A stretch of DNA of 64,000 nucleotides from Enterobacteriaceae bacterium B14 (GCA_000307305.1 DF158882.1:243451-307450), one strand, 5' to 3'; counted from the first letter of the stretch, positions 51,351 through 63,722 are shown. The notes: a model not told the origin generated them from the sequence alone. Made by a program: numbers and translations.

Positions 51351-51950
51351 TGTTCAAGGACGACCTCTTTTATGCTTGGCGTGGTTTCTGAATTGGTTGT
51401 TTATCAACCTAGTCCAGTAATAGGAAGGGTAATGTAAACACGTATTTAAAATGCCTTTAATGCTTTGCTATATAGCTTCCATTGTTTTTATTTGGGATTT
51501 CAGTCTAATTTATTTTTTAATATTTATTTTTATATAAAACAAATAAAGATATAAACCGTTTATTTATCGTTATGTTTACTGATATTTATATTCTAAATAT
51601 CTTCTGTTTTTACATTTTTTGGTTATAAGGTGAAATTATAGCGATCTCATTATTGAGATTAATCGCATTACATTATGTACTATCAATGTAACGCGTGACT
51701 GTTTTATCCTAATTTTCTTCGAGTTACTTCACTTTTTATAAATATTTAAGTATTGTTTCATTTTGAATAATAAGTGTTTCTTTTTTAGACGCTAATAATC
51801 ATTTAGTTTTATTCAAGGGATTTTCGTTTTAACTACTGTTTATCAGTAAGTTAACTCTCATGGAGAGTGCGCAACTATCGAGTTTCACTTGCGTGCTTGT
51901 AAGAATTTTCTTGGTTTCTTTGAAATCAACAGGCAGTGAAGAGCATCACT
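51351..51950. other. AT-rich region upstream of lrhA
   Basis: These 600 bases are very rich in A and T, with no gene. A small hairpin (ATCTCA-TTAT-TGAGAT inside GCG/CGC, 51641-51666) and the right copy of the 13-bp repeat (51848-51860) are the only structures noticed. Long AT-rich leaders are usual before lrhA/hexA-type regulators. Confidence 0.65.
51848..51860 (+). repeat. 13-bp direct repeat, right copy
   Basis: AAGTTAACTCTCA, identical to the copy at 47522-47534 and in the same orientation. It lies about 90 bases before lrhA. Confidence 0.6.
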
Positions 51951-52892
51951 ATGATAAACCCAACTAGGCCCATAATTAATCTTGAATTAGACTTATTAAG
52001 AACTTTTGTTGCTGTCGCTGATCGTAATACTTTTGCTGCGGCAGCTGCTTCAGTTCGTCGAACTCAATCCGCTGTCAGTCAACAGATGCAACGTCTGGAG
52101 CAATTAGTAGAAAAAGAACTGTTTGTTCGACATGGTCGAAATAAGGCGCTGACAATACATGGCATCCAAATGCTTGGCTATGCCAGAAAAATTTTACGGT
52201 TGAACGATGAAGCATGCATGTCAATGATGCATGATGATGTGGAAGGCATTTTACGTATCGGTTCACCGGAAGATACTGCTAATACTATTCTACCGGGGCT
52301 TATCTCCCGTTTTTCAAAAGCGTATCCACGGCTTGTCATTGAAGTTCTCGTTAAGCATGGCCCATTTTTAGTCGATATGCTCAAAAACGGTGATATCGAT
52401 ATGGCCATCTCTAGTAGTGATCATGTTGATTTTCCACGCCTAACGCTCCGTACCTCTCCCTCTTTATGGTATTGCGCCGAAAGTTATCGATACGAGAAAA
52501 ACGATCTCCTACCATTAGTGGTATTAGAAGAGCCGAGTGCATATCGCAATATGGCCATTAAATATTTGGATGAAGCGGGTATCCGTTGGCGCATTGCATA
52601 TACGGCGACAACATTATCAAGTGCTCGGGCTGCCGTTGAAGCCGGTCTGGGGGTTATCGCACGATCTGTCGAACACTGGGATGACAACTTACGCGTATTA
52701 AGCGAAGCGGAAGGGTTGCCTCGTTTGCCTGATGTGAATTATTACCTTTATATTGGTAATCATGTTCATAAAGCGGCTAGTGTTCTATTTGATACGTTGC
52801 AGGAAAGTCGTTTATACACCACTGGAAGTTCGGTAGACGATGGTTTTGTTTATCCTGTAAACAGAGATGAACTGAATTCAATCGAAGAGTGA
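51951..52892 (+). CDS. lrhA: LysR family regulator LrhA/HexA
   Basis: A 313-residue LysR-type regulator. The N-terminal helix-turn-helix (about residues 10-70) reads 'LDLLRTFVAVADRNTFAAAAASVRRTQSAVSQQMQRLE' in parts and is nearly the same as E. coli LrhA, a repressor of flhDC and type 1 fimbriae (HexA/PecT in plant pathogens). The C-terminal effector domain has diverged more. An in-frame GTG at 51936 exists, but ATG 51951 matches the family start. It is followed by the nuo operon on the same strand, as in E. coli. Confidence 0.93.
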   Translation: MINPTRPIINLELDLLRTFVAVADRNTFAAAAASVRRTQSAVSQQMQRLEQLVEKELFVRHGRNKALTIHGIQMLGYARKILRLNDEACMSMMHDDVEGILRIGSPEDTANTILPGLISRFSKAYPRLVIEVLVKHGPFLVDMLKNGDIDMAISSSDHVDFPRLTLRTSPSLWYCAESYRYEKNDLLPLVVLEEPSAYRNMAIKYLDEAGIRWRIAYTATTLSSARAAVEAGLGVIARSVEHWDDNLRVLSEAEGLPRLPDVNYYLYIGNHVHKAASVLFDTLQESRLYTTGSSVDDGFVYPVNRDELNSIEE

Positions 52893-53839
52893 TTGTTTAT
52901 ACTGGCTTCATCTATTTTGAGAATATAAGAGTAGATGAAGCTAGGTTTAGCGTCAGATAAAACAGATTATTGATAACGGTCATCAGGGTCTTTTTTTATG
53001 CTGTATTTATCAGAAAAAGGGCCTCGTCCTTCACATCCATTTTTAGTATTTAGATCGAGATATTGATAACATAGGCTCGATTTGTGATCTCTCTCCAATT
53101 TCTTTGAGTTCATGTTCGATGGGACAAACGTCGTATTCATTGATTAAAATATACGGATAAATCGAATCGACGATGCAGTGTCACCTTTCAGCAAGCCTGA
53201 ATTGAAGGAATAATTGAAGATATTTTTGATCAATGCATGCTGTTTAATGTATTGGCGGCATAAGATTTATCTCCCTGTGACCCATAAATTTTGCTGCAAA
53301 AATGCAGGGTATCGAAATATTTTCTCAAAATACCCATATTAACTGGCGTATTATGCTGATTAATGGGTTGAATCCATTTTTTTCTATTTCATAGTGCTAA
53401 ATACTCCTAGATGGTAAGTGGCAAATCACTCAATTCCTGCCACAATAGCGTGGTATAACCGATGTTATATTTCGTTTTTTCCGATGTATTGGTCGTCCCA
53501 AATCAGCCGTAAAGGCGAATTAAGATGTGTTGTAAAAATAATGTTTATTTTTAAGTACTAATGTAAACAAATATGTGGTTACTTTGTGAGTGTTGACAAA
53601 AGGTTATATTAAAGGGTAAAAACACACACTAAAATACGGGGTAAGCGGCATAACAACGTTCACTGAGTCGTCTTGAGTTGTCTCTAGCGGTAACGAGACG
53701 GGATGATAAGGCAGTGTTTCAACGCATTTTGCCCAGTATTGATGTCTGTGATTTTTCCTTCCATTAGTCGATGTGGTGTCACAAAAGCCATTTTAGAGCA
53801 ATGTCGAGTTACCACTTTTAATGAGTAAGTAAAAAGATT
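52893..53839. other. Long leader region of the nuo operon
   Basis: These 947 bases between lrhA and nuoA carry no convincing gene. A long regulatory region here is typical; in E. coli it binds ArcA, NarL, FNR and IHF. I could place only one plausible promoter (53593-53622). Near the lrhA end there are AT-rich stretches without clear hairpins. Confidence 0.65.
53593..53622 (+). promoter_or_regulatory. Candidate nuo promoter
   Basis: A perfect TTGACA is followed after 18 bases by TAAAAA (four of six -10 positions). It would give a 5' leader of about 210 bases before nuoA. The -35 match is strong, the -10 is poor. Confidence 0.35.
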
Positions 53840-54286
53840 ATGCCAACAACCACCACTACTGAAGTTCTCGCCCATAACTGGGCTTTTGCCGTATTTCTTG
53901 TCGTTGCTATCGGGCTATGTTCATTCATGCTTGTTGCTGCCTATTTTCTTGGTGGCCGTGCCCGTGCCCGTTTCAAGAATACGCCATATGAATCAGGGAT
54001 TGCTTCTGTTGGTTCAGCGCGTTTGCGTTTGTCCGCGAAGTTTTATCTGGTTGCAATGTTCTTTGTTATCTTCGACGTGGAAGCACTCTTCCTCTATGCC
54101 TGGTCCGTTTCGATTGTTGAAAGCGGATGGGTTGGCTTTATCGAAGCCGCAATCTTCATTTTTGTGTTGTTAGTTGGCCTACTGTACTTGGTGAGAATTG
54201 GCGCGCTTGATTGGACGCCAACCCGTTCTAAACGGCGAGTACATCAACCCGATGCAATTACCAATATCAATAGTCATCCGCAGTAA
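53840..54286 (+). CDS. nuoA: NADH-quinone oxidoreductase subunit A
   Basis: A 148-residue membrane subunit of complex I with three helices (E. coli NuoA 147). Conserved parts are '[11 protein letters not shown]' and '[27 protein letters not shown]' (split, about 71-97), including the acidic residues in 'FDVEALF'. It is the first gene of the nuo operon. Confidence 0.97.
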   Translation: MPTTTTTEVLAHNWAFAVFLVVAIGLCSFMLVAAYFLGGRARARFKNTPYESGIASVGSARLRLSAKFYLVAMFFVIFDVEALFLYAWSVSIVESGWVGFIEAAIFIFVLLVGLLYLVRIGALDWTPTRSKRRVHQPDAITNINSHPQ

Positions 54287-54301
54287 CAGCGAGGCAAACT
54301 C

Positions 54302-54976
54302 ATGGACTATACGCTCACCCGCATAGAGCCTAACGGTGAAAACGATCGTTATCCTCTGCAAAAGCAGGAGACCGTCAGCGATCCCCTAGAACAAGAAGTG
54401 CACCGCAGTGTGTATATGGGGAAACTCGAACATGCTATGCACGACATGGTGAATTGGGGGCGCAAAAATTCTCTGTGGCCATATAACTTTGGCCTTTCTT
54501 GCTGCTATGTAGAGATGGTGACATCGTTTACTGCTGTGCATGACGTAGCGCGTTTTGGGGCCGAAGTGCTCCGCGCCTCTCCGCGTCAGGCTGACTTCAT
54601 GGTCGTTGCAGGAACCTGTTTTACAAAAATGGCACCTGTCATTCAGCGTTTGTACGATCAAATGCTAGAGCCGAAATGGGTTATCTCTATGGGAGCCTGT
54701 GCCAACTCCGGTGGTATGTATGACATCTATTCTGTTGTTCAAGGTGTCGACAAATTTTTACCAGTTGATGTTTATATTCCTGGTTGCCCACCGCGCCCTG
54801 AGGCCTATATGCAGGCGCTGCTTCTGTTACAAGAATCTATTGGCAAAGAGCGCCGTCCACTCTCCTGGGTTGTTGGCGATCAAGGTGTTTACCGTGCCAA
54901 CATGCAGCCTGAACGCGAGCGTAAGCAGGCTGAACGTATTGCAGTCACTAACCTGCGTACGCCGGACGAAATTTAA
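54302..54976 (+). CDS. nuoB: NADH-quinone oxidoreductase subunit B
   Basis: A 224-residue hydrophilic subunit that holds the terminal [4Fe-4S] cluster N2, which passes electrons to quinone. The ligands are Cys67 and Cys68 in 'LSCCYVEM', Cys133 in 'MGACANSGG' and Cys162 in 'IPGCPPRPE', each four positions later than in E. coli. It follows nuoA by 15 bases. Confidence 0.98.
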   Translation: MDYTLTRIEPNGENDRYPLQKQETVSDPLEQEVHRSVYMGKLEHAMHDMVNWGRKNSLWPYNFGLSCCYVEMVTSFTAVHDVARFGAEVLRASPRQADFMVVAGTCFTKMAPVIQRLYDQMLEPKWVISMGACANSGGMYDIYSVVQGVDKFLPVDVYIPGCPPRPEAYMQALLLLQESIGKERRPLSWVVGDQGVYRANMQPERERKQAERIAVTNLRTPDEI

Positions 54977-55113
54977 GGCAAAACGATCAAGTCGGAAGCA
55001 GCCAGCGAAGTTAACAACACAGGTTGAACGCAGATTTAAAACGTGTGTTAACACTCTAGCTAGCCTGAAATTGACGGATTCGATATTTAAGATACTTTGC
55101 GGCGAAAATAATT

Positions 55114-56910
55114 ATGACAGATCCGATGACGCAAGACTTAGTTCAGCCGGGCTGGGAAACACGGGAGCATCTTGATGATCCCGTTGTTGGCGAATTGCAG
55201 AATCGTTTTGGGCCAGATGCCTTTACGGTTCAGGCAACACGCACCGGTATGCCTGTGGTGTGGGTCAAGCGTGAACAATTATTGGAAGTAATGAGCTTTT
55301 TAAGAAAGCAGCCAAAACCTTATGTCATGTTGTTTGATCTACATGGCTTTGATGAGCGTTTAAGAACGCATCGCCATGGGTTACCTGCGGCTGATTTCTC
55401 TGTTTTTTACCATCTCATTTCGATTGAACGTAACCGAGACATTATGTTGAAGGTTGCGCTTTCAGAGAAAGATCTTCACGTCCCAACAGTGACCCGTATT
55501 TTCCCTAATGCCAACTGGTATGAGCGTGAAACGTGGGAAATGTTTGGTATCACCGTTGATGGTCATCCGCATCTGAAACGCATCATGATGCCTGAATCTT
55601 GGGAAGGCCACCCACTGCGCAAAGATTACCCTGCGCGTGCGACCGAATTTGATCCCTTTGAGCTGACCAAGCAGAAGCAGGATTTGGAGATGGAATCCCT
55701 CACCTTCAAACCTGAAGATTGGGGCATGAAGCGTGGCACAACCAATGAGGACTTCATGTTCCTCAACCTTGGCCCGAACCATCCCTCTTCTCACGGTGCC
55801 TTCCGCATTGTTTTACAGCTTGATGGCGAAGAGATTGTCGACTGCGTCCCTGATATCGGTTACCACCACCGTGGTGCGGAGAAAATGGGCGAGCGCCAGT
55901 CATGGCACAGCTATATTCCGTACACTGACCGTATCGAGTATCTGGGCGGCTGCGTTAACGAAATGCCTTATGTCTTGGCCGTTGAAAAACTGGCGGGCAT
56001 CGATGTTCCCGATCGTGTCAAAACCATTCGTGTCATGCTCTCTGAGCTGTTCCGTATTAACAGCCACTTGCTCTATATCAGTACCTTTATTCAAGACTGT
56101 GGTGCGATGACGCCGGTTTTCTTTGCGTTTACCGATCGCCAGAAAATCTACGATATTATCGAAGCGATTACTGGTTTCCGTATGCACCCAGCATGGTTCC
56201 GTATTGGCGGTGTAGCACATGATCTGCCGAGAGGTTGGGATCGTCTGCTAAAAGACTTCCTAGACTGGATGCCAAAGCGTCTCGACTCCTATGTAAAAGC
56301 CGCACTGCATAACAGCATCCTAAAAGGGCGTTCTGTTGGTGTTGCGTCTTACACTGCTGACGAAGCTTTGGCATGGGGTGTAACAGGTGCGGGCTTACGT
56401 GCCACTGGTATTGAGTTTGACGTGCGTAAATGGCGTCCTTATTCCGGCTATGAAAACTTCGATTTTGAAGTTCCTGTTTCCCATAACGGCGACTGCTATG
56501 ATCGCGTGATGCTTAAGGTTGAAGAGTTACGCCAGAGCCTACGCATTCTTGAGCAATGCCTGAAAAATATGCCTGAAGGTCCATTTAAGGCCGATCATCC
56601 ACTGACAACGCCGCCACCAAAAGAGCGCACGTTGCAGCACATCGAAACACTGATCACCCACTTCTTGCAAGTCTCTTGGGGGCCAGTCATGCCTGCCAAT
56701 GAATCTTTCCAGATGGTGGAAGCCACCAAGGGTATCAATAGTTACTACCTGACTAGCGATGGTAGCACCATGAGCTATCGCACCCGGGTACGTACGCCAA
56801 GTTACGCGCACTTACAGCAGATCCCAGCCGTTATTCGCGGCAGCTTGGTGTCTGACTTGATTGTCTATCTTGGCAGTATCGATTTTGTTATGTCAGACGT
56901 GGATCGCTAA
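55114..56910 (+). CDS. nuoC: NADH-quinone oxidoreductase subunit C/D fusion
   Basis: A 598-residue fused NuoCD, as in E. coli (600). The C part (about residues 1-190) includes '[15 protein letters not shown]'. The D part begins around '[13 protein letters not shown]' and holds '[20 protein letters not shown]' at the quinone site and the C-terminal 'SSDG'-like region '[19 protein letters not shown]' seen in the hydrogenase-like fold. A 137-base gap separates it from nuoB, longer than elsewhere in the operon. Confidence 0.97.
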   Translation: MTDPMTQDLVQPGWETREHLDDPVVGELQNRFGPDAFTVQATRTGMPVVWVKREQLLEVMSFLRKQPKPYVMLFDLHGFDERLRTHRHGLPAADFSVFYHLISIERNRDIMLKVALSEKDLHVPTVTRIFPNANWYERETWEMFGITVDGHPHLKRIMMPESWEGHPLRKDYPARATEFDPFELTKQKQDLEMESLTFKPEDWGMKRGTTNEDFMFLNLGPNHPSSHGAFRIVLQLDGEEIVDCVPDIGYHHRGAEKMGERQSWHSYIPYTDRIEYLGGCVNEMPYVLAVEKLAGIDVPDRVKTIRVMLSELFRINSHLLYISTFIQDCGAMTPVFFAFTDRQKIYDIIEAITGFRMHPAWFRIGGVAHDLPRGWDRLLKDFLDWMPKRLDSYVKAALHNSILKGRSVGVASYTADEALAWGVTGAGLRATGIEFDVRKWRPYSGYENFDFEVPVSHNGDCYDRVMLKVEELRQSLRILEQCLKNMPEGPFKADHPLTTPPPKERTLQHIETLITHFLQVSWGPVMPANESFQMVEATKGINSYYLTSDGSTMSYRTRVRTPSYAHLQQIPAVIRGSLVSDLIVYLGSIDFVMSDVDR

Positions 56911-56912
56911 CT

Positions 56913-57410
56913 ATGACCGACTCGAAAAAAGAAAAAGACGTTTTCATGTTAAGCGCAGAAGAGCGTGACGCTATCGAACATGAAATGCACCACTATGAAG
57001 ATCCCCGTGCGGCGTCGATTGAAGCGTTAAAGCTTGTACAGAAAAATCACGGTTGGGTGCCAGACGGTGCAATCTATGCGATTGCGGATGTTCTTGGGAT
57101 CCCTGCCAGTGACGTAGAAGGCGTTGCTACATTCTATAGCCAGATTTTCCGCCAGCCTGTGGGTCGCCACGTTATCCGTTACTGTGACAGTGTTGTCTGC
57201 CACATTACGGGTTTTCAGGGCATTCAATCTGCGCTAGAGAAAAAACTCAGCATTAAGCCGGGGCAGACCACCTTTGACGGACGCTTCACACTGCTACCTG
57301 TGTGCTGTTTAGGCAACTGCGATAAGGGGCCAACGATGATGATTGACGAAGATACGCATAGTCATCTGAAGCCGGACGATATCGAGGGACTTCTGGAGCA
57401 GTATCAATGA
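56913..57410 (+). CDS. nuoE: NADH-quinone oxidoreductase subunit E
   Basis: A 165-residue subunit (E. coli 166) carrying the [2Fe-2S] cluster N1a. Its ligands are Cys91 and Cys96 in 'YCDSVVCHI' and Cys132 and Cys136 in 'VCCLGNC'. It begins two bases after the nuoCD stop and overlaps nuoF by four bases. Confidence 0.97.
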   Translation: MTDSKKEKDVFMLSAEERDAIEHEMHHYEDPRAASIEALKLVQKNHGWVPDGAIYAIADVLGIPASDVEGVATFYSQIFRQPVGRHVIRYCDSVVCHITGFQGIQSALEKKLSIKPGQTTFDGRFTLLPVCCLGNCDKGPTMMIDEDTHSHLKPDDIEGLLEQYQ

Positions 57411-58750
57411 ATAGAATCTTGACTGCTGAACAGCATCCGCTGACATGGCGTCTTCGCGAAGATAAGCAACCGGTTTGGCTGGATGAATATCGAAGCAAAA
57501 ACGGTTACGCCGCAGCGGTAAAAGCATTGAAAGGCATGTCACCTGACGAAATCGTGAATCAGGTGAAAGATGCCGGCCTAAAAGGGCGTGGCGGTGCGGG
57601 CTTCTCCACAGGGTTGAAGTGGAGCCTAATGCCGAAAGATGAAAGCATGAATATCCGCTATATTCTCTGCAACGCAGATGAAATGGAGCCGGGTACTTAT
57701 AAAGATCGTCTGCTGATGGAGCAATTGCCTCATCTGCTGATCGAAGGGATGCTCATCGGTGCTTTTGCGCTTAAAGCATACCGTGGCTACATCTTCCTGC
57801 GTGGTGAGTATATCGAGGCGGCGGTACATCTGCGTCGTGCGATAGAAGAAGCTAAACAGGCGGGTCTGCTGGGTAAAAATATTCTCGGCACTGGTTTTGA
57901 TTTCGAGCTGATGGTGCACACAGGGGCTGGGCGTTATATCTGCGGTGAAGAAACTGCACTTATCAACTCACTGGAAGGCCGCCGTGCGAATCCTCGCTCT
58001 AAGCCGCCATTCCCTGCTACCGCCGGTGCATGGGGCAAGCCTACCTGCGTTAACAACGTCGAAACGTTGTGCAACGTCCCGTGCATTATTGAGCACGGCG
58101 GTGACTGGTACAAAGGGTTATCCGCAGGCAAGAGTAACGATGCAGGAACTAAGCTGATGGGCTTCTCTGGTCGGGTGAAAAACCCAGGCCTGTGGGAACT
58201 GCCTTTTGGCACCACTGCGCGTGAAATTCTGGAAGACTATGCTGGCGGTATGCAAGACGGCCTGAAATTCAAAGCATGGCAGCCGGGCGGCGCAGGTACA
58301 GACTTCCTGCTAGACGAACATCTTGATCTGCCTATGGACTTTGAAAGCATCGGTAAAGCAGGCAGCCGTTTAGGCACCGCGCTAGCGATGGCCGTTGACG
58401 ACCAAATCAACATGGTTTCCCTTACTCGTAATCTCGAAGAGTTCTTTGCCCGCGAATCCTGTGGATGGTGTACACCGTGCCGCGATGGTTTGCCGTGGAG
58501 CGTAAAAATTCTTCGCGCATTAGAACGTGGAGAAGGGCAACCGGGCGATATAGAAACGTTAGAACAACTCTGTCGCTTCTTAGGGCCGGGCAAAACGTTT
58601 TGTGCACATGCGCCAGGGGCCGTAGAGCCTCTACAGAGTGCGATTAAATATTTCCGCGAAGAGTTTGAAGCGGGTATCGCCACGCAGCATTACGGCAACG
58701 CGAAAGCGATAGCCGGTATTCAGCCGAACTTACTGAAAGAGCGTTGGTAA
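57407..58750 (+). CDS. nuoF: NADH-quinone oxidoreductase subunit F
   Basis: A 447-residue flavoprotein subunit that oxidises NADH through FMN. The NADH/FMN site is '[16 protein letters not shown]' (about 58-73), followed by '[19 protein letters not shown]'. The [4Fe-4S] cluster N3 ligands include '[12 protein letters not shown]' and a later cysteine in 'LEQLCRFLG'. The ATG overlaps the nuoE stop. Confidence 0.98.
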   Translation: MNRILTAEQHPLTWRLREDKQPVWLDEYRSKNGYAAAVKALKGMSPDEIVNQVKDAGLKGRGGAGFSTGLKWSLMPKDESMNIRYILCNADEMEPGTYKDRLLMEQLPHLLIEGMLIGAFALKAYRGYIFLRGEYIEAAVHLRRAIEEAKQAGLLGKNILGTGFDFELMVHTGAGRYICGEETALINSLEGRRANPRSKPPFPATAGAWGKPTCVNNVETLCNVPCIIEHGGDWYKGLSAGKSNDAGTKLMGFSGRVKNPGLWELPFGTTAREILEDYAGGMQDGLKFKAWQPGGAGTDFLLDEHLDLPMDFESIGKAGSRLGTALAMAVDDQINMVSLTRNLEEFFARESCGWCTPCRDGLPWSVKILRALERGEGQPGDIETLEQLCRFLGPGKTFCAHAPGAVEPLQSAIKYFREEFEAGIATQHYGNAKAIAGIQPNLLKERW

Positions 58751-58887
58751 CAATAACTCAGGCGAGCTGCGAATAACTTGGCTTGCTGCCAACGAGCACC
58801 TGAAATGGGTTGCGTTAGGCTGAATTTTCATCCAATGCGCGTAAGCAATTTTGATTAACGCCCGCTGTTAGCGGGCCACGTGGAAGC

Positions 58888-61635
58888 ATGCTGACTATGG
58901 CTACGATTCATGTAGACGGCAAAGAATACGAAGTTAACGGGACAGAGAACCTGCTACAAGCCTGCCTCTCTCTCGGACTCGATATTCCTTATTTTTGCTG
59001 GCACCCGGCGCTGGGAAGCGTTGGCGCTTGCCGCCAATGCGCGGTAAAGCAATACCAGAATGCGGACGATAAACGCGGCCGACTGGTAATGTCCTGTATG
59101 ACCCCGGCAAGTGAAGGGACGTACATCTCGATTGAAGATGAAGAAGCGAAACAGTTCCGCGAAGGCGTGGTTGAGTGGTTGATGACCAACCACCCGCACG
59201 ACTGCCCCGTTTGTGAAGAGGGTGGAAACTGCCATCTTCAAGATATGACGGTGATGACCGGACACAGCTTCCGTAAATACCGCTTCAGTAAGCGCACACA
59301 CAATAATCAGGATCTCGGCCCTTTCATCTCCCATGAGATGAACCGCTGTATCGCCTGTTATCGCTGCGTTCGCTACTACAAAGATTATGCGGATGGCACC
59401 GATCTTGGCGTATACGGCGCGCACGATAACGTCTACTTCGGTCGTCCAGAAGAGGGCACGCTAGAAAGCGAGTTCTCCGGTAACTTGGTCGAAGTTTGCC
59501 CAACGGGCGTATTCACCGACAAGACGCACTCCGAGCGCTATAACCGTAAATGGGATATGCAGTTTGCACCAAGCATCTGCCAGCAGTGCAGCGTCGGCTG
59601 TAACACTAGCCCTGGTGAGCGCTACGGTGAACTTCGTCGTATCGAAAACCGCTATAACGGTACCGTTAACCACTACTTCCTGTGCGACCGTGGTCGCTTT
59701 GGTTACGGCTACGTCAACCTGAAAGACAGACCTCGTCAGCCACGCCAACTGCGCGGTGACACGTGGATCAACCTGAACGCTGAACAGGCGATGCAGGGGG
59801 CAGCAGATATTCTGCGTCAGGCGAAGAAAACCATCGGTATCGGTTCCCCACGCGCCAGCCTTGAGAGCAACTTTGCTCTGCGTGAGCTGGTTGGGGCTGA
59901 GAACTATTTCTGCGGCATCGAAGCAGGCGAATTAAAGCGCTTACAACTGATGCTGAAAGTGCTGCGTGAAAGCGGTATTCGCACACCGTCTCTCCGTGAG
60001 ATGGAGCAATACGATGCTGTTCTGGTGCTGGGGGAAGATATTACCCAGACTGGCGCTCGCATTGCGCTGTCAGTTCGCCAGGCAGTGAAGGGCAAAGCGC
60101 GTGAAATGGCTGAAGCTCAGAAAGTCGCTGATTGGCAGATTGCGGCGATTCAAAACATCGGGCAACACGCGAAGCACCCTCTGTTTGTAACGAACGTCGA
60201 CAATACGCGCTTAGATGATATTGCTGCGTGGAACTACAAAGCACCGGTAGACGATCAAGCACGTCTGGGCTTTGCTATTGCACATGCTCTGGATAACAGC
60301 GCACCAGCCGTTAGCGATCTCAGCACAGAGCTGAATAAGAAAGTTGCCATTATCGCTCAAGCATTGGGTGATGCGAAAAAGCCACTGATTATCAGCGGCA
60401 GCAACGCGGGCAGTGAGTCTGTGATTCAGGCGGCAGCTAACGTTGCCAAAGCACTGAAACAGCGCGGCTTAGATGTTGGGATCTCTTTTGTTGGTGCTGA
60501 AGCAAACAGCTTCGGTGTGGCGATGATTGGCGGTGGCTCAATGGACGATGCGCTCGTCCAGATTGAAAATGGCGACGCTGACACACTGGTGATCATGGAG
60601 AACGATCTCTACCGCCATGCTCCTGCTGCTTGCGTTGATGCTGCATTAGCAAAAGCACAGCACATCATTGTGGTTGATCATCAGCACACGGCAGTGATGG
60701 ATAAGGCACAACTGGTGCTTTCTGCGGCTAGCTTTGCCGAAAGTGATGGTACGTTGGTCAACCAAGAAGGCCGCGCACAGCGCTTCTTCCAAGTTTATGA
60801 CCCAGCTTACTATGACGATAAAGAGAGCGGTAAGAACGCCATCATGCTAGAGAGCTGGCGCTGGTTGCACTCGCTGCACACCACTTACACCAGCCGTCAT
60901 GTTGACTGGACTCAGTTAGACCACGTTATCGAAGCCTGTGTTAAAGCGTTGCCTCAGTTAACGGGTATCGTTGAAGCGGCACCGGATGCGACATTCCGTA
61001 TTCGTGGGCAGAAGCTGGCACGTTCACCGCACCGCTACAGTGGCCGCACTTCAATGCGTGCCAATATCAGCGTGCATGAGCCTCGTCAGCCGCAGGATAA
61101 AGACACAGCGTTTACCTTCTCAATGGAAGGGAACAACAGCCCCATCGCCGACCGTCAGCAAATTCCTTTCGCATGGGCTCCAGGTTGGAACTCACCGCAG
61201 GCATGGAACAAATTCCAGTCTGAAGTGGGCGGTAACCTGCGCGCAGGCGATCCTGGCATTCGTTTGATCGAAAGCGAAGGTGAATTGGCTTACTTTGATG
61301 CAATTCCTACACCGTTCAAGGGTGTCCAAGGCAGTTGGACTATCGCACCTTATTATCATTTGTTCGGTAGTGATGAGATGTCACAACGCTCAGAAGTGAT
61401 TCAAGAGCGTATGCCACAGGCTTATCTCATGCTGAACCCACAAGACGCTGCCGATTTGGGTGTCAATGCGGGTGCTACGCTAGAGTTTACCTGTGCGGGT
61501 CAGACACTGCGTTTACCGGTTCGTCTCAGTGAAACACTGGTTGCAGGTCAACTTGGTTTGCCATTAGGGTTGCCGAATATCTCCCCTGCACTGGTGGGTG
61601 AAACCGTCACCAATCTGAGGGAGGCCGCACTATGA
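58888..61635 (+). CDS. nuoG: NADH-quinone oxidoreductase subunit G
   Basis: A 915-residue iron-sulfur subunit. The N-terminal ferredoxin-like part has '[16 protein letters not shown]', then '[14 protein letters not shown]', '[14 protein letters not shown]', 'VCPTGVF' and 'CQQCSVGCN', which bind clusters N1b, N4, N5 and N7. The rest resembles molybdopterin oxidoreductases without the cofactor. Two starts are possible: ATG 58888 or ATG 58897, which gives the exact '[13 protein letters not shown]' start; the GTGGAAG site fits the first. A 137-base spacer follows nuoF. Confidence 0.96.
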   Translation: MLTMATIHVDGKEYEVNGTENLLQACLSLGLDIPYFCWHPALGSVGACRQCAVKQYQNADDKRGRLVMSCMTPASEGTYISIEDEEAKQFREGVVEWLMTNHPHDCPVCEEGGNCHLQDMTVMTGHSFRKYRFSKRTHNNQDLGPFISHEMNRCIACYRCVRYYKDYADGTDLGVYGAHDNVYFGRPEEGTLESEFSGNLVEVCPTGVFTDKTHSERYNRKWDMQFAPSICQQCSVGCNTSPGERYGELRRIENRYNGTVNHYFLCDRGRFGYGYVNLKDRPRQPRQLRGDTWINLNAEQAMQGAADILRQAKKTIGIGSPRASLESNFALRELVGAENYFCGIEAGELKRLQLMLKVLRESGIRTPSLREMEQYDAVLVLGEDITQTGARIALSVRQAVKGKAREMAEAQKVADWQIAAIQNIGQHAKHPLFVTNVDNTRLDDIAAWNYKAPVDDQARLGFAIAHALDNSAPAVSDLSTELNKKVAIIAQALGDAKKPLIISGSNAGSESVIQAAANVAKALKQRGLDVGISFVGAEANSFGVAMIGGGSMDDALVQIENGDADTLVIMENDLYRHAPAACVDAALAKAQHIIVVDHQHTAVMDKAQLVLSAASFAESDGTLVNQEGRAQRFFQVYDPAYYDDKESGKNAIMLESWRWLHSLHTTYTSRHVDWTQLDHVIEACVKALPQLTGIVEAAPDATFRIRGQKLARSPHRYSGRTSMRANISVHEPRQPQDKDTAFTFSMEGNNSPIADRQQIPFAWAPGWNSPQAWNKFQSEVGGNLRAGDPGIRLIESEGELAYFDAIPTPFKGVQGSWTIAPYYHLFGSDEMSQRSEVIQERMPQAYLMLNPQDAADLGVNAGATLEFTCAGQTLRLPVRLSETLVAGQLGLPLGLPNISPALVGETVTNLREAAL

Positions 61636-62606
61636 GTTGGTTATCTCCAGAGCTTGCTGAGATCCTCATCTCTGTACTGAAAGCTATCGTCATCTTATTG
61701 GTGGTGGTGAGCTGTGGTGCATTAATGAGCTTCGGCGAGCGCCGTTTACTGGCACTGTTCCAAGATCGCTATGGTCCAAACAGGGTAGGGTACTTTGGTT
61801 CCCTACAACTGGTTGCGGACATGATCAAAATGTTCTTTAAAGAGGACTGGGTACCACCATTCAGTGACCGAGTGATCTTCACTCTGGCACCGATTATCGC
61901 CTTCTCCTCACTGCTGCTAGCGTTTGCTATTGTTCCCGTGAGTGAAACGTGGATGGTGGCCGACCTGAACATCGGTATTCTGTTGTTCCTTGCTCTGGCT
62001 GGCCTTGCCGTGTATGCGGTGTTATTTGCTGGCTGGTCGAGTAACAACAAATACTCGCTGCTCGGTGCGATGCGTGCTGCTGCTCAGACATTGAGCTATG
62101 AAGTTTTCCTCGGCTTGTCTGTTATGGGCGTTGTTGCTCAGACAGGGTCATTTAACATGATGGACATCGTCAGAGCACAGGAGCACGTGTGGTTTATCGT
62201 ACCTCAGTTCTTTGGCTTCCTGACATTTGCGATAGCAGGTGTTGCGGTATGTCACCGTCATCCTTTTGACCAACCAGAATCAGAACAAGAGCTTGCTGAT
62301 GGTTACCACATCGAATATTCCGGTATGAAATTCGGTTTGTTCTTTGTGGGTGAATATATTGGCATCGTAACGGTATCGGCTTTGATCGTGACGCTGTTCT
62401 TCGGCGGTTGGCAAGGGCCTCTTCTACCGGGCTTCATCTGGTTTGCGCTGAAAACAGCCTTCTTCATGATGATGTTTATTCTGATTCGTGCCTCACTGCC
62501 GCGTCCGCGTTATGACCAAGTGATGGCCTTTGGTTGGAAAGTGTGTCTGCCTCTGACTCTGCTGAACCTTTTGGTGACAGCGGCCGTCATGCTGTACAAC
62601 GCTTAA
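61632..62606 (+). CDS. nuoH: NADH-quinone oxidoreductase subunit H
   Basis: A 324-residue membrane subunit with about eight helices, next to the quinone tunnel. Conserved loops are '[18 protein letters not shown]' and '[25 protein letters not shown]' (split, about 215-239). It overlaps the nuoG stop by four bases (ATGA). Confidence 0.97.
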   Translation: MSWLSPELAEILISVLKAIVILLVVVSCGALMSFGERRLLALFQDRYGPNRVGYFGSLQLVADMIKMFFKEDWVPPFSDRVIFTLAPIIAFSSLLLAFAIVPVSETWMVADLNIGILLFLALAGLAVYAVLFAGWSSNNKYSLLGAMRAAAQTLSYEVFLGLSVMGVVAQTGSFNMMDIVRAQEHVWFIVPQFFGFLTFAIAGVAVCHRHPFDQPESEQELADGYHIEYSGMKFGLFFVGEYIGIVTVSALIVTLFFGGWQGPLLPGFIWFALKTAFFMMMFILIRASLPRPRYDQVMAFGWKVCLPLTLLNLLVTAAVMLYNA

Positions 62607-62623
62607 TTAGGGGTGATGTAACC

Positions 62624-63166
62624 ATGACATTTAAAGAGTTAGCGGTTGGTTTCGGCACCCAAGTTCGTAGCTTGTGGATGATCTTCTGCCACGCGTTCCA
62701 TAAGCGTGACACGATGATGTACCCGGAAGAACCTGTATATTTACCGCCTCGTTACCGTGGCCGTATCGTGCTAACCCGCGATCCTGACGGTGAAGAACGC
62801 TGTGTTGCCTGTAACCTTTGTGCGGTTGCCTGCCCTGTGGGCTGTATCTCACTGCAAAAAGCAGAGAAAGAAGATGGCCGCTGGTATCCAGAGTTTTTCC
62901 GCATCAACTTCTCGCGCTGCATCTTCTGTGGCTTGTGCGAAGAAGCGTGTCCGACAACGGCGATTCAGCTTACCCCAGATTTTGAGATGGGTGAGTTTAA
63001 ACGCCAAGACTTGGTGTATGAGAAAGAGAATTTATTGATCTCTGGGCCGGGCAAATACCCTGAATACAATTTCTACCGGATGTCCGGGATGTCTGTTGCC
63101 GGTAAGGCGAAGGGCGAAGCGGAAAATGAAGCCAAACCTATAGACGTTAAAGGTCTATTACCCTAA
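62624..63166 (+). CDS. nuoI: NADH-quinone oxidoreductase subunit I
   Basis: A 180-residue ferredoxin-like subunit, same length as E. coli NuoI. Two [4Fe-4S] motifs are complete: Cys60, Cys63, Cys66 and Cys70, then Cys99, Cys102, Cys105 and Cys109, forming clusters N6a and N6b. The frame is open from 62534, inside nuoH, but ATG 62624 with GGGGTGATG upstream gives the family N-terminus '[13 protein letters not shown]'. Confidence 0.98.
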   Translation: MTFKELAVGFGTQVRSLWMIFCHAFHKRDTMMYPEEPVYLPPRYRGRIVLTRDPDGEERCVACNLCAVACPVGCISLQKAEKEDGRWYPEFFRINFSRCIFCGLCEEACPTTAIQLTPDFEMGEFKRQDLVYEKENLLISGPGKYPEYNFYRMSGMSVAGKAKGEAENEAKPIDVKGLLP

Positions 63167-63176
63167 GGAGCCAAGC

Positions 63177-63722
63177 ATGGAATTTGCATTTTATATTGCC
63201 GCGCTGGTGGCCATAGTGGCGACTCTGCGGGTAATAACCCATACCAATCCGGTTCATGCTTTGCTGTATCTGATTGTTTCGCTACTGGCGATTTCAGCGG
63301 TCTTCTTCTCGCTCGGCGCTTATTTTGCCGCGGCGTTAGAAATCATCGTTTATGCCGGAGCCATCATGGTGCTGTTTGTGTTCGTGGTGATGATGTTAAA
63401 CCTCGACCACACCGTACAGCAGCAAGAGCGTGAATGGTTAAAACCAACAGTCTGGATCGGGCCTTCTCTTCTGTCACTGATACTGCTGGTTGTGGTGATC
63501 GTTGCTATCCGCAGTGTGACCCATGAAGGCATCAGCGGAACAGTGATTAGCGCGAAAGAAGTGGGGATCAGCCTGTTTGGCCCTTACGTTCTGGCGGTTG
63601 AGCTGGCATCTATGTTGCTGTTGGCGGGCTTGGTTGTTGCCTTCCACCTTGGGCGTGAACACAAGCCGGGCGATCTTCTGAGCAGTGATGCTCCAAAGAA
63701 AAAAGTGGAGGATAACGCATGA
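63177..63722 (+). CDS. nuoJ: NADH-quinone oxidoreductase subunit J
   Basis: A 181-residue membrane subunit (E. coli 184) with five helices. The third helix holds '[20 protein letters not shown]', with its pi-bulge region typical of ND6-type subunits. AAGGAG precedes the ATG. The stop overlaps nuoK in an ATGA arrangement. Confidence 0.97.
   Translation: MEFAFYIAALVAIVATLRVITHTNPVHALLYLIVSLLAISAVFFSLGAYFAAALEIIVYAGAIMVLFVFVVMMLNLDHTVQQQEREWLKPTVWIGPSLLSLILLVVVIVAIRSVTHEGISGTVISAKEVGISLFGPYVLAVELASMLLLAGLVVAFHLGREHKPGDLLSSDAPKKKVEDNA

Noticed and set aside
53221-53260. TTGATCAA near 53240 as an FNR site for nuo
   Set aside because: The half-sites lack the required four-base spacer, so it does not fit the FNR pattern.
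53684-53875. 63-codon minus-strand frame before nuoA
   Set aside because: It overlaps the nuoA start and has no similarity to any family I know; it is more likely part of the nuo leader.
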